The notes under the pieces are model-generated. The model had not been told where the DNA came from. It worked only from the letters and a program-made list of their open reading frames with translations, and did no database searches. Positions 1 to 7,895 of a DNA stretch of 40,338 bases are shown one piece after another (position 1 is the stretch's first letter; each line of letters begins with the position of its first letter). Both the position numbers and the translations under genes were made by a program. Source of the DNA: VGRW01 sp031396695 (GTDB lineage Bacteria > Myxococcota_A > UBA9160 > SZUA-336); assembly GCA_031396695.1 (NCBI GenBank), contig JANNLG010000260.1, positions 1-40,338 on the forward strand, written 5' to 3'.

Positions 1-78
1 AACGGCCGCGAGTGGGGCGTGAACGGCTTCGAGGAATTCCTCGAGACGAAGGCCGTGCTCGGCTACTCGGAGAGCTGA
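1..78 (+). CDS. aldehyde dehydrogenase, C-terminal end (partial)
   Basis: Only the last 25 codons are in the window; the frame opens at base 1 and stops with TGA at 76-78. The tail reads GREWGVNGFEEFLETKAVLG, which resembles the C-terminus of NAD(P)-dependent aldehyde dehydrogenases, where a G-R-E-x-G segment is followed by F/L-E-E-(F/Y)-L-E-x-K. The catalytic Cys and Glu lie outside the window, so the assignment rests on this tail alone. Confidence 0.45.
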   Translation, partial: NGREWGVNGFEEFLETKAVLGYSES

Positions 79-88
79 GCGCCGAAGC

Positions 89-152
89 GCTCGCTCACGC
101 GAGCAGAGATCGAAGAAGAGCGGTCGGTCGCCACGGCGTCCGGCCGCTCTTC
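89..152 (+). terminator. two consecutive hairpins after the ALDH gene
   Basis: A 6-bp stem GCTCGC/GCGAGC with loop TCAC (89-104) is followed by a 9-bp perfect stem GAAGAGCGG/CCGCTCTTC (115-123 with 144-152). They lie just after the aldehyde dehydrogenase stop. There is no clear T-run, so an intrinsic-terminator role is inferred. In the rest of the 79-302 gap I see no gene, and no promoter I would assert. Confidence 0.45.
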
Positions 153-302
153 GCGTATGTGGCCACCTGCGTGCCAAAAGCGCTGGCGTCGACGAAAATT
201 TGCTGCGTCAGCGTCGGAAACCTCCGCGTATGGCCAGCGTGTGGGTATACACTCCCTCGTCCGGATTCGCCGGGCACACAGCTTCCTTGGGAGGGGAACA
301 TC

Positions 303-1088
303 ATGTCTCGAATGCAGATCTTGCGCTGGCTTTCGGCCGGCTTCATGTCCGCGCTCATGCTCGTGTCGGCCGCGAACAACGCGTCGGCCCTGCCGCTGAT
401 CAACGGTTCCTTCGAGCTCTACACCGGCCCGGCGCCTGGCGCGGGCGACAACGCCGTTTCGATGTCGATCGGCGGTGGCGTTACCGGTTGGACCAACACC
501 AACATCGGCGAGTCCCTGGTCTTCCCGAGCTGGCACTCGAGCGGCGTCCTCTACACGTGCTGCGGCGGGGTTGGCGTGGCGGGTTGGCCCACGTTCCCGC
601 AGTCGAGCCCGGACGGTGGCAACTTCATTTTTTCCGACGGCAACTACATGAACTCGCCGATCGAACAAACGCTCACCGGTCTCAGCCCGGGCGACACCTA
701 TCTCGTCAGCTTCTATCAGGCGCTCGTGCAGGACATCCAGCCGTTTCCGTCGTCGAGCTACTTCATCACGGTGCCGGGGCCCGTCACGGGAGGGTGGCAG
801 GTGTCGCTCGGCGCGAGCACGCAGTTCGCGGCACCGATGGCGGCCAACGGCGCCATCCCGACGTTCTCGGGCTGGAATCTGCAGTCACTGTCGTTCACGG
901 CGCTGAACGCGACGGAGGTGCTCAGCTTCTTCTCGATCGGCACGGGCGATCCGCCGCTCGTCGGACTCGACGGCATCTCAGTCGAGAACATCACGCACCC
1001 GGCGCCCGAGCCCGCAGGTCTGTGGCTGATCGGCGCAGTCGCCGTGCTCGCCGCCAAAGCCATCCGCTCCCGCCGCCGGCGGGCCTGA
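303..1088 (+). CDS. PEP-CTERM sorting-domain secreted protein
   Basis: A 261-residue exported protein of unknown function. The start at 303 is preceded by GGGAGGGGA at normal spacing. A signal peptide covers about residues 1-28 and ends ASALP. The mature part is Gly/Ser/Thr/Asn-rich and begins INGSFE, a common opening of choice-anchor beta-sandwich proteins. The C-terminus is a PEP-CTERM signal: PAPEPAGLWLIGAVAVLAA, then a basic tail RSRRRR. In this family the tail is cut and replaced by an anchor by an exosortase, and such proteins usually belong to exopolysaccharide or biofilm matrices. No exosortase is seen in this window. The next gene begins 16 nt downstream and may be cotranscribed. Confidence 0.85.
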   Translation: MSRMQILRWLSAGFMSALMLVSAANNASALPLINGSFELYTGPAPGAGDNAVSMSIGGGVTGWTNTNIGESLVFPSWHSSGVLYTCCGGVGVAGWPTFPQSSPDGGNFIFSDGNYMNSPIEQTLTGLSPGDTYLVSFYQALVQDIQPFPSSSYFITVPGPVTGGWQVSLGASTQFAAPMAANGAIPTFSGWNLQSLSFTALNATEVLSFFSIGTGDPPLVGLDGISVENITHPAPEPAGLWLIGAVAVLAAKAIRSRRRRA

Positions 1089-1104
1089 TCACGGGCAGCA
1101 CGAC

Positions 1105-1965
1105 GTGGAGACTCTGCGCTTTCTACAGCGCCACCTGCCCCCGTCCGTCTTCGACGTCGTCAAGCTCACGAACGGGCTGCTGCTGCTCGTCGTGCTGTTC
1201 GTGCCTTTGGAACGACTGTGGCCGGTGCGGCCGAAGCCGAGCTTGCGCAAGGGCTGGCTGACCGACGTCGGGTACTACTACCTGAGCAGCCTCTTGCCCA
1301 ACCGGCTGCTCGCGTTTCCTCTCAGTCTCGTGGCGTTGGGAATCCTGCAGCTCGGGCCCTGGACGCTACACACTTGGGTGTCGAGCTGGCCGGGGTGGGC
1401 ACGCTTCGTTGGCGCGATGCTGGTCGGCGAGCTCGGCTTCTACTGGGGCCATCGGCTCATGCACCGGTACGAGTGGCTCTGGCGCTTTCACGTCGTGCAC
1501 CACAGTCCCGTGCAGCTGGACTGGTTGGTGAACACCCACGCGCATCCGGTCGACCTCGTCTTCACGCGACTGTGCGGCTACGTGCCGATCTATCTGCTCG
1601 GCTTCGCGCGGCCCGCCGCGGACAAGCTCGACTGGGTTCCGCTGCTGGTCGCCCTGGTCGGCGCGAGCTGGGGCTACTTCATTCACGCGAACATGCGCTG
1701 GCGGTTCGGCTGGCTCGAACATCTGATCTCGACGCCGGGCTTCCATCACTGGCACCACGAGAACGAAGGACCGCTGCATCGGCACAGGAATTACGCGCCG
1801 CTGATGCCCTGGGTTGATCGCCTGTTCGGCACGCTCCACCTGGACCGCGCGGGCTGGCCCGAGCGCTACGGCGTCGATGAGCCCGTCGAGCCCGGTCTGG
1901 TGGGGCAGCTGGTGCGGCCGTTCCTTCCGGCGGCGCCGACATCCGCGCCGCCCGAGGCGCGCTAG
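1105..1965 (+). CDS. sterol desaturase / fatty acid hydroxylase family protein
   Basis: A 286-residue integral membrane di-iron oxygenase with a GTG start. The three histidine clusters of the family are present: HRLMH at 116-120, HVVHH at 129-133 and FHHWHH near 213. Several hydrophobic segments surround them (about 24-36, 62-85, 100-115 and 150-190). Members hydroxylate or desaturate sterols, carotenoids or lipid acyl and alkyl chains; the substrate cannot be read from the sequence. It sits 16 nt after the PEP-CTERM gene. Confidence 0.85.
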   Translation: METLRFLQRHLPPSVFDVVKLTNGLLLLVVLFVPLERLWPVRPKPSLRKGWLTDVGYYYLSSLLPNRLLAFPLSLVALGILQLGPWTLHTWVSSWPGWARFVGAMLVGELGFYWGHRLMHRYEWLWRFHVVHHSPVQLDWLVNTHAHPVDLVFTRLCGYVPIYLLGFARPAADKLDWVPLLVALVGASWGYFIHANMRWRFGWLEHLISTPGFHHWHHENEGPLHRHRNYAPLMPWVDRLFGTLHLDRAGWPERYGVDEPVEPGLVGQLVRPFLPAAPTSAPPEAR

Positions 1966-1978
1966 CGGCCTGAGCAAA

Positions 1979-2061
1979 TGCCGGAGGCGGGAATCGAACC
2001 CGCACGCCTTTTGGGCACGCGATTTTGAGTCGCGCGCGTCTGCCAATTCCGCCACTCCGGC
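1979..2061 (-). tRNA. tRNA-Leu (anticodon CAA)
   Basis: An 83-nt class II tRNA on the minus strand. The acceptor stem pairs GCCGGAG with CTCCGGC, with discriminator A. The anticodon loop CTCAAAA in the stem CGCGA/TCGCG gives CAA. The T-loop GGTTCGATTCC is present and the variable arm is long, as expected for Leu. The 3' CCA is not encoded. Confidence 0.95.
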
Positions 2062-2141
2062 GCGCGGCGCAGTCTAGCCGCAAGTTCCTTCCACTGCTTG
2101 ACCCTCCAGTGGCTCACGGTTAGCCTCCGCCGCGATCTCGT

Positions 2142-2217
2142 GGGGCTGTAGCTCAGCTGGGAGAGCGCCTGAATGGCATTCAGGAGGCCGGCGGTTCGAT
2201 CCCGCCCAGCTCCACCA
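2142..2217 (+). tRNA. tRNA-Ala (anticodon GGC)
   Basis: A 76-nt tRNA. The acceptor arm GGGGCTG pairs with CAGCTCC, the D-arm is GCTCAGCTGGGAGAGC, the anticodon loop ATGGCAT lies in the stem CCTGA/TCAGG, and the T-arm is canonical. Unlike the neighbouring tRNA-Leu, its CCA end is encoded (2215-2217). The next ATG abuts its last base. Confidence 0.96.
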
Positions 2218-2235
2218 ATGCGCGATACTTCGGCC

Positions 2236-3021
2236 ATGCTGGACCCGACACAGCGGACGGCCTGGGAACGCGACGGCTACTTCATCCTGTCCGCCTTCGC
2301 CGACCCGTCGGTGTGCAAGGCCATGCTCGAGCGCGTGAGCGAGCTGTGCGCGCAGGCCGAGTCGGGCCAGCGCGTCGCGAGCGAGTTCCGCATGCCCGAG
2401 CCCGCGCTGCGCGAAGCCGAGGGCACGGCGGCGGAACGCACCTCGAAGCTGTTTCGCGTCCACCGTCACGAGCCGGTGTTCCGCGCGTTCGCATGCGACC
2501 CGCGGCTGCTCGCGATCGTCGCCGGAATCCTCGGTCCCGATCTCGATTGCTTCTTGTCGCAGTTCATCTTCAAGAATCCGGGCGCGCTGGGTCAGCCCTG
2601 GCACCAGGACGCGTTCTATTTTCCGTTTGATCGCGGGCCGCAGGTGGGCGTGTGGCTGGCGGTGACGGAGGCGACGCTCGCGAACGGCCCGCTCTGGGTT
2701 CTGCCCGGCTCGCAGCGGGAGCCGGTGCACGCGGTCGAGCCGGACAAGCGGCCGAACGCGCAGTTCGGCTACGTCGAGATCACCGATCACGACATGCGCG
2801 CCGGATTTCCCGTCCTGCTGCGACCGGGCGACCTGCTCGTCTTCCACGGCCACCTGATGCACAAGTCGACCGACAACCACTCGAGCGGAATGCGCGCGGC
2901 CATGGTCTACCACTACGGCGAAGCGGGCACCGTCGACGGCACGCTCGAGCGGAAGGGCTACACGATCAACGACTGGCTGCCGGTGCTGCGCGGCGGTGTG
3001 CCGCTGGGCGACGACTCGTGA
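2236..3021 (+). CDS. phytanoyl-CoA dioxygenase (PhyH) family protein
   Basis: A 261-residue Fe(II)/2-oxoglutarate oxygenase. It opens with the family hallmark ERDGYFIL. The iron-binding HxD is H123-Q-D125 in WHQDAFYF, the distal His lies in the FHGHLMHKSTDN block near 203-209, and a downstream Arg can bind 2-oxoglutarate. I chose the ATG at 2236, where the conserved start begins; an in-frame ATG at 2218 directly touches the tRNA-Ala CCA end. No good ribosome site is visible for either. The stop overlaps the GTG of the next gene (GTGA), so the two are translationally coupled. Confidence 0.85.
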   Translation: MLDPTQRTAWERDGYFILSAFADPSVCKAMLERVSELCAQAESGQRVASEFRMPEPALREAEGTAAERTSKLFRVHRHEPVFRAFACDPRLLAIVAGILGPDLDCFLSQFIFKNPGALGQPWHQDAFYFPFDRGPQVGVWLAVTEATLANGPLWVLPGSQREPVHAVEPDKRPNAQFGYVEITDHDMRAGFPVLLRPGDLLVFHGHLMHKSTDNHSSGMRAAMVYHYGEAGTVDGTLERKGYTINDWLPVLRGGVPLGDDS

Positions 3022-3452
3022 AGCCGCCGTTCACGACCGGCGGGCTCGACCACGTGGTGCTGCGCGTGCGCGCACTCGAACCCGCGCTGCGCTTCTACAC
3101 GCAGGTGCTCGACGGCCGCGTGGAGCGGCGCCTCGACGCGCTCGGCCTGGTGCAGGTGCGGCTCGGCGCGAGCTTGATCGACCTGGTGCCGGTGGACAGC
3201 GCGCTCGGCAAGCTCGGCGGCGCGGCGCCCGGGCCGGAGGGCCGCAACCTCGACCACTTCGCGATTCGCATCGCGCCGTTCGACGAAGCCGCCCTGCGCG
3301 CGCACCTGACCGCTCACGGTGTGGCGCCCGGCGACGTGGGCCTGCGCTACGGCGCCGAGGGCAACGGCCCGTCGATGTACGTGCGCGATCCCGACGGCAA
3401 CACCGTCGAGCTGAAGGGCCCCCCGACGGAGCCCCGCGTCGGGGCGGGCTGA
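3018..3452 (+). CDS. VOC family (glyoxalase/dioxygenase fold) protein
   Basis: A 144-residue single vicinal-oxygen-chelate domain: LDHVVLRVRALEPALRFYTQ at the N-terminus, a central LDHFAIRI and a terminal YVRDPDGNTVEL. These carry the usual His/Glu metal ligands (H13, a second His in LDHFAIR, and Glu in TVEL). The GTG start overlaps the TGA of the PhyH gene, which suggests a joint pathway. The substrate is unknown. Confidence 0.8.
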   Translation: MKPPFTTGGLDHVVLRVRALEPALRFYTQVLDGRVERRLDALGLVQVRLGASLIDLVPVDSALGKLGGAAPGPEGRNLDHFAIRIAPFDEAALRAHLTAHGVAPGDVGLRYGAEGNGPSMYVRDPDGNTVELKGPPTEPRVGAG

Positions 3453-3503
3453 TGCAAGCGCGAAGCGCGCGCAGCGCGGCGCCGCCGCGCGAAGTGCGGG
3501 TGG

Positions 3504-3521
3504 CCCGCGGCCGTCCGCGGG
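3504..3521 (+). terminator. hairpin between VOC and SRAP genes
   Basis: A 7-bp perfect stem CCCGCGG/CCGCGGG with loop CCGT, in the 84-nt gap before the SRAP gene. There is no T-run; it could be a weak terminator or a leader structure. Confidence 0.3.
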
Positions 3522-3536
3522 TCGGGTCCCGCTGAC

Positions 3537-4253
3537 GTGTGCGGGCGCTACACGCTGCACACAGAGAAGGAGGCGCTGGCCGAGCGCTTCGACTTCGACC
3601 CGTCCGACCTCGCTGCGCTCGCGCCGCGCTACAACATTGCGCCGACGCAGAGCGTGCCGGTGATCCGCGCAGGCGAAGCGCGCCGTGTGGCGTCGCTGAT
3701 GCGTTGGGGACTGGTGCCGTCGTGGGCGAAGGCGCTCACGGGTCTGCCGCAGATGATCAACGCGCGCGCGGAGGGCATCGCCGACAAGCCTTCGTTTCGC
3801 ACGCCGCTGCGCAAACAGCGCTGCTTGATCCCAGCCGACGGCTTCTACGAGTGGCAGGCGCCGAAGCCGCCCGCCAAGACGAAGATCCCCCACTGGATCG
3901 GGCTCGCGAACGGCGAGCCGTTCGCGCTGGCCGGGCTGTGGTCGGTGTGGCGGCCGAAGGACGTGCTCGACGCCGAGCCGCTGTTCTCGTGCGCGATCAT
4001 CACCACCGCCGCCAACGCGGGCGTGCGCGCGCTGCACGAGCGCATGCCCGTGATCCTGCCGCGCGACGCCGAGGCGCGCTGGCTCGATCCCGCGCTCGAC
4101 GGCGACGTCGACGCGCTGCTCGCCCTGCTCGTGCCGGTCGCGAGCGAGAAGATCGCCGCGCATCCGATCTCGCGGCGCGTGAACTCGGTACGCAACGACG
4201 ACCCGTCGCTGCTCGAGCCCTCGGACGACGACCCGCAGCTCGGCTTTCTCTAG
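3537..4253 (+). CDS. SOS response-associated peptidase (SRAP, YedK/HMCES family)
   Basis: A 238-residue SRAP protein that shields abasic sites in single-stranded DNA by a thiazolidine crosslink to Cys2. The sequence begins M-C-G-R-Y-T; the GTG start at 3537 leaves Cys2 at the N-terminus after Met removal. Other active-site elements are RYNIAPTQ, INARAEG (Asn), ADGFYEW (Glu) and LHERMPVI (His). The length is typical. Its TAG overlaps the stop of the convergent quinone oxidoreductase gene through a shared CTAG. Confidence 0.92.
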   Translation: MCGRYTLHTEKEALAERFDFDPSDLAALAPRYNIAPTQSVPVIRAGEARRVASLMRWGLVPSWAKALTGLPQMINARAEGIADKPSFRTPLRKQRCLIPADGFYEWQAPKPPAKTKIPHWIGLANGEPFALAGLWSVWRPKDVLDAEPLFSCAIITTAANAGVRALHERMPVILPRDAEARWLDPALDGDVDALLALLVPVASEKIAAHPISRRVNSVRNDDPSLLEPSDDDPQLGFL

Positions 4254-5242
4254 ACGGCCTTGTCGTCCACGCGCAGCACGACCTTGCCGAAGTGCGTGCT
4301 CGCCTCGACCCGGTCGTGCGCGGCCTGCGCTTGCGCGAGCGGCAGCACGGAGTCGACGATCGGACGCAGACGTCCGGCCTCCAGGGCTCCGCCAAAATCG
4401 GACATGAATCCGCGCACGATCTCGGCTTTCTCCGCGACCGGGCGCGCGCGCAGCGTCGAGCCGATCAGCGACAGGCGCTTCATCAGCAGCAGGCCGAGAT
4501 TGAGCTCCGCCTTCGCGCCGCCCATCAGCCCGATCAGCACTAGCCGTCCGCCGACCTTCATGCACGCAAGGTGCTGCGCCAGGTACGGCGCGCCGATCGA
4601 GTCGAGCACCACGTCGACGCCCGCGCCGCCGGTCTTGTCGAGCACCGCCGGCGCGAACTCGCCCGCCGAGTAGTCGAGCGCGACGTCCGCGCCGAGCTCG
4701 AGACAGCGCGCGCACTTGGCCGCGCTGCCCGCGGTCACGATCGAGCGCACGCCCGCCTCGCGCAAGAGCTGTATCGCCGCGGTGCCGATGCCGCTGCCGC
4801 CGCCGTGCACCAGCGCCCAGCCGCCCTTGGGCACGCGCGCGAGCTGGAACAAGTTCAAGTGACAGGTGAGGAAGACCTCGGGAATCGCTGCCGCTTCGAC
4901 GAGCGTTACTCCCGCCGGTACGGGCATGACCGAGCCCGCGTCGACGCAGGCCTCTTCGGCGTAGCCGCCGCCGGCGAGCAGCGCCATCACGCGCTGGCCG
5001 GGCGCGAAGCCCGAGACGCCGGGCGCGACTTCGAGCACCGTGCCCGCGCACTCGAGGCCCAGGATGGCCGAGGCGCCGGGCGGCGGCGGATAGAGTCCGC
5101 GGGCTTGCATCAGGTCCGCGCGGTTCACGGCCGTGGCCGCGACCGCGATGCGCAGCTCGCCCGCTCGCAGCTCGGGTCGCGGCGCCTCGCCCAGCACGAG
5201 CCTAGCGCCCTTGCCTTCGCCCTCGATCGCAATCGCTCTCAC
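4250..5242 (-). CDS. NAD(P)H quinone oxidoreductase, zinc-independent MDR (PIG3-like)
   Basis: A 330-residue medium-chain dehydrogenase/reductase. It has a GroES-like N-domain (AVNRADLMQARGLYPPPP, then GLECAGTVLEV) and a Rossmann domain with ALVHGGGSGIGTAAIQL. It lacks the structural zinc Cys cluster, as in quinone reductase/PIG3 enzymes that reduce quinones with NADPH. I chose the GTG at 5242 because GGGAGGGCAGGC stands before it. Upstream in-frame codons would run into the divergent phosphatase gene, whose ATG is 45 nt away. Confidence 0.85.
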   Translation of the reverse strand: MRAIAIEGEGKGARLVLGEAPRPELRAGELRIAVAATAVNRADLMQARGLYPPPPGASAILGLECAGTVLEVAPGVSGFAPGQRVMALLAGGGYAEEACVDAGSVMPVPAGVTLVEAAAIPEVFLTCHLNLFQLARVPKGGWALVHGGGSGIGTAAIQLLREAGVRSIVTAGSAAKCARCLELGADVALDYSAGEFAPAVLDKTGGAGVDVVLDSIGAPYLAQHLACMKVGGRLVLIGLMGGAKAELNLGLLLMKRLSLIGSTLRARPVAEKAEIVRGFMSDFGGALEAGRLRPIVDSVLPLAQAQAAHDRVEASTHFGKVVLRVDDKAV

Positions 5243-5287
5243 GCCTGCCCTCCCGGAACGCGGCGACGACATTACTATCCTGCCCGC

Positions 5288-6010
5288 ATGCGCGCGATCG
5301 CACTTCTCGGACGCCACTGGCCGGAGCTCGGGCCGCTCGCGCTCGTCGAGCTCGAAGACGGCGGCGCGCTCGCGCTCTCGCGCGGCGCGAAACCCAAGAC
5401 CTACGCGCACAAGGATCCCAACGAGGACGCCGCGCTGCTGGTGCGTCTGCCCGTGGGGGTGCTGCTCGCCGTGGCCGACGGCTTCAACGGCTTCGACGCC
5501 GCCGAGCTCGTAATCGAGCGCGTGCGCGCCGGCGCCGAGCGCTTCCTGATCTCGAACGGCGCCGAGTTCTGCGGACACGTGCGCGACCTGCTCGACGACG
5601 TGCGCACGCGCCTGCCGGTCGGCAGCGAGTCGCGCTCGTGCCTGGTGCTGGCAGCGCTCTCCGGCACGGGCTGCGAGCTGGCGAGCTTCGGCGACGCGTT
5701 CGCATTTCGCGCCGGCTCGCCCCTGCCGCTGATCCCGCAGAACGCGATCCTGGTCGGCAGCGAGAAGGGAGCGCGCGAGATCGATCCGGTGCGCTGGTAC
5801 CGCAGCTTCGAGCGCGCGCCCGGCGAGCGCGTCGCGCTGGTGTCGGACGGCGTGATCAACTTCATGCCCGATCCGTCTGAAATTCCCGAACTGCTGGCGG
5901 CCGCAGTGAGCGATCTCGAGTGCGCGCGCTCGATCGCGCTCGCGGCGCTGCGTGGCGGCGCCGGCGACAACGTCGCAGTCGTCGCGTTTGCGGGCGAAAC
6001 CGGCCTGTGA
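5288..6010 (+). CDS. PP2C-like protein serine/threonine phosphatase
   Basis: A 240-residue protein with the PP2C metal motifs in order: a PNEDAALL segment, VADGFNG (DGxxG), FGDAFAF (GD), LVSDGV (SDG) and GAGDNVAVV (DN). These Asp residues bind two Mn/Mg ions in the family. The domain is short and somewhat divergent, so the substrate is unclear; bacterial members often counter Ser/Thr kinases or anti-sigma switch proteins. A V4R-STAS protein lies 2 kb downstream, but a link is speculative. Confidence 0.75.
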   Translation: MRAIALLGRHWPELGPLALVELEDGGALALSRGAKPKTYAHKDPNEDAALLVRLPVGVLLAVADGFNGFDAAELVIERVRAGAERFLISNGAEFCGHVRDLLDDVRTRLPVGSESRSCLVLAALSGTGCELASFGDAFAFRAGSPLPLIPQNAILVGSEKGAREIDPVRWYRSFERAPGERVALVSDGVINFMPDPSEIPELLAAAVSDLECARSIALAALRGGAGDNVAVVAFAGETGL

Positions 6011-6032
6011 GAGCGTTGCGCCGGGAGTCGCG

Positions 6033-6428
6033 ATGACACTCGCCGTGAAGGGCCTGCAGCATTTGAACCTGCGCGTCTCGAACCTCGAGCGCGCGCGCGA
6101 CTTCTACGTACGGGTGCTCGGCTTCCGCGTCGCCTTCGCGAAGGGCGAAACGGTCTGGCTCGAGGCCGGCGGGGATTTGCTCGGGCTCTCGCGCGGCGAA
6201 GTCGCGTCCGGCGCGGCTCACGACGCCCAGCACTTCGGCTTCATGGTCGACGCGCGCGCGGAGGTCGACGACTGGTGCGCGCAGTTGCGCGCGCACGGCA
6301 TCGCCTGCGAGAAGGGACCGTACGATCGCTCCGACGGCCGCTCGCTCTACTTCCGCGACCCCGACGCGCACCTGCTCGAGATCTTCTGGGTCGATCCCGC
6401 GTTCCTGCCGGCAAAGTCTCCCCGCTGA
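6033..6428 (+). CDS. VOC family protein (glyoxalase-like)
   Basis: A 131-residue VOC-domain protein: LQHLNLRVSNLERARDFYV, QHFGFMV and YFRDPDAHLLEIFW, with metal ligands His, His and Glu. The start at 6033 has GGGAG upstream and lies 22 nt after the phosphatase stop, so cotranscription is likely. It resembles small detoxifying lyases or transferases; the exact reaction is unknown. Confidence 0.8.
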   Translation: MTLAVKGLQHLNLRVSNLERARDFYVRVLGFRVAFAKGETVWLEAGGDLLGLSRGEVASGAAHDAQHFGFMVDARAEVDDWCAQLRAHGIACEKGPYDRSDGRSLYFRDPDAHLLEIFWVDPAFLPAKSPR

Positions 6429-6431
6429 GAC

Positions 6432-6447
6432 GTCCCGCAATCGGGAC
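6432..6447 (+). terminator. hairpin after VOC gene
   Basis: A perfect 6-bp stem GTCCCG/CGGGAC with loop CAAT lies directly after the VOC stop. It has no T-run. The remaining gap to 6702 is Arg/Ala-biased GC-rich DNA in which I see no gene; a degenerate sigma-54 promoter lies at its end. Confidence 0.4.
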
Positions 6448-6702
6448 ACGCAAGCGTCGGCGCACGTGACGCGACGAGCCGCGCAGCCGCGCACTTCCTG
6501 AGCGTCTCGCGGCAGTTGCGCGCGGACGGGGTGGCAGCAACCGCATGCGAGCGCGCAGCTCTCGCGCAACTGCACGCGGCTTCGTCCCAGCGACGGGAAA
6601 CGCTTGCCGGCGGCAACGAACGGGCAGCGCTCGTGCAGCTTCGCGCGTGCGAGCCACGCACGACGCGCGTCTCGCGGGTTTCGAGCGCGCGCTTCGCGCA
6701 TC

Positions 6703-6718
6703 GGGCACGGCTCTTGAA
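6703..6718 (+). promoter_or_regulatory. degenerate sigma-54 promoter before the HD-GYP gene
   Basis: The core GGGCACGGCTCTTGAA has a full -24 GGCACG, correct 10-nt spacing and TTG, but GA instead of the near-invariant GC at -12. It lies 15 nt from the ATG, the same geometry as the leaderless sigma-54 promoters further on. Confidence 0.4.
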
Positions 6719-6731
6719 CTGACTCCTCTGC

Positions 6732-7895
6732 ATGTCGCTTCCCGCGCCGTTGCCCGACAAGCCGGGCGTCCTGTTCGTCGACGACGAGATCAACATCCTG
6801 AAAGCCATCACCCGCCTGTTCCGCCAGGAACCCGTGCGCGTGTACACCGCGAGCTCGGCGCAGGAGGCGCTCACGCTACTCGAAGCGGAGTCGATCCAGG
6901 TGGTGGTCTCCGACCAGCGCATGCCCGGCGTCGTCGGGGTGAAGCTGCTCGGGATCGTGCGCGAACGCTTCCCGCAGATCGTGCGCATCCTCCTGACGGG
7001 CAACGCCGAGATCGACGTGGCGGTCGAGGCGATCAATCACGGCCAGATCTACCGCATGCTGACCAAGCCGTGGGACGACCGCGAGCTGCGAGCGACCGTG
7101 CTCCAGGCCAGCGACGACTGGTCGATGCGCGAAGAGATCCGCCGCCTGAACCAGATCGCGCAGGAGCAGAACGCGGAGCTGTGCGAGGTGAACCACTCGC
7201 TCGAGCGCAAGGTCGACGAGCGCACGCGCGAGCTGCACCAGAAGAACCTGGAGCTGCGCAAGGCGTACCTGTCGACGGTGCGCGCGCTGTCCGAGGCGGT
7301 CGACGCGAAGGATCCCTACACCCGCGGACACTCCGAGCGCGTGGGCGTGTACGCGTCGCGGATCGCGCGCGAGCTCGGCTGCAAGTCCGACTTCATCGAG
7401 CGCATCTACCTCGCCGGGCTGCTGCACGACATCGGCAAGATCGGCATCCCGGACGCGATCATCGGCAAGCCCGACCGACTCACCGCGGAAGAGTACGCGC
7501 TGATGAAGCGCCACCCCGAGATCGGCGCGCGAATCCTCGAGCCGGTCACGTTCCTGGCCGACATCGTGCCCTGCGTGCGCCACCACCACGAGTGGTACGA
7601 CGGCTCGACGCGCGGCTACCCGAGCCAGCTGCGCGCGACCTCGATCCCCTACCCGAGCCGCATCATCCTGGTCGCGGACACGGTCGAGGCGATGACCTCG
7701 GACCGGCCGTACCGGAAGGCGCTGCCGTTCGATCGCGTGATCGAAGAGGTCGCGTCGTACAGCGGGACGCAGTTCGACCCCGAGGTGGCGGACGCGTTCA
7801 TCCGCGTCGCCGAGCGCGAGGAAGAGTCGTTCCTCGAGACCGCCTCGAAGTTCGACATCGAGGCTTTCGTAGCCGGCTCCTGGAGCGCCCGATGA
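6732..7895 (+). CDS. RpfG-type response regulator, REC + HD-GYP c-di-GMP phosphodiesterase
   Basis: A 387-residue two-domain protein. The REC domain (about 12-130) has the acidic pair in FVDDE, phosphoacceptor D61 in VVSDQRMP and Lys in TKPWDD. A coiled-coil linker spans about 140-185. The HD-GYP domain (about 190-370) has HDIGKIGIPDAIIGKPDRL, HPEIGARIL, HHHEWYDGS and RGYP, the metal and signature residues of c-di-GMP phosphodiesterases. No ribosome site precedes the ATG, which stands 15 nt from a sigma-54-like element. The stop overlaps the next ATG (ATGA), so the V4R-STAS protein is a probable partner. The cognate kinase is not obvious. Confidence 0.92.
   Translation: MSLPAPLPDKPGVLFVDDEINILKAITRLFRQEPVRVYTASSAQEALTLLEAESIQVVVSDQRMPGVVGVKLLGIVRERFPQIVRILLTGNAEIDVAVEAINHGQIYRMLTKPWDDRELRATVLQASDDWSMREEIRRLNQIAQEQNAELCEVNHSLERKVDERTRELHQKNLELRKAYLSTVRALSEAVDAKDPYTRGHSERVGVYASRIARELGCKSDFIERIYLAGLLHDIGKIGIPDAIIGKPDRLTAEEYALMKRHPEIGARILEPVTFLADIVPCVRHHHEWYDGSTRGYPSQLRATSIPYPSRIILVADTVEAMTSDRPYRKALPFDRVIEEVASYSGTQFDPEVADAFIRVAEREEESFLETASKFDIEAFVAGSWSAR

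Noticed and set aside
162..176. Minus-strand TTGGCACGCAGGTGGCC as a sigma-54 promoter
   Set aside because: Spacing fits and -24 is good, but the -12 part is poor and it points at the 3' end of the aldehyde dehydrogenase gene.
272..287. GGCACACAGCTTCC before the PEP-CTERM gene as a sigma-54 promoter
   Set aside because: It has CC instead of GC at -12 and would leave too little leader for the good ribosome site at 290-297.
2958..5051. A long minus-strand frame across the VOC, SRAP and quinone oxidoreductase genes
   Set aside because: Low-complexity Arg/Ala translation; the overlapped genes have convincing catalytic motifs and starts.
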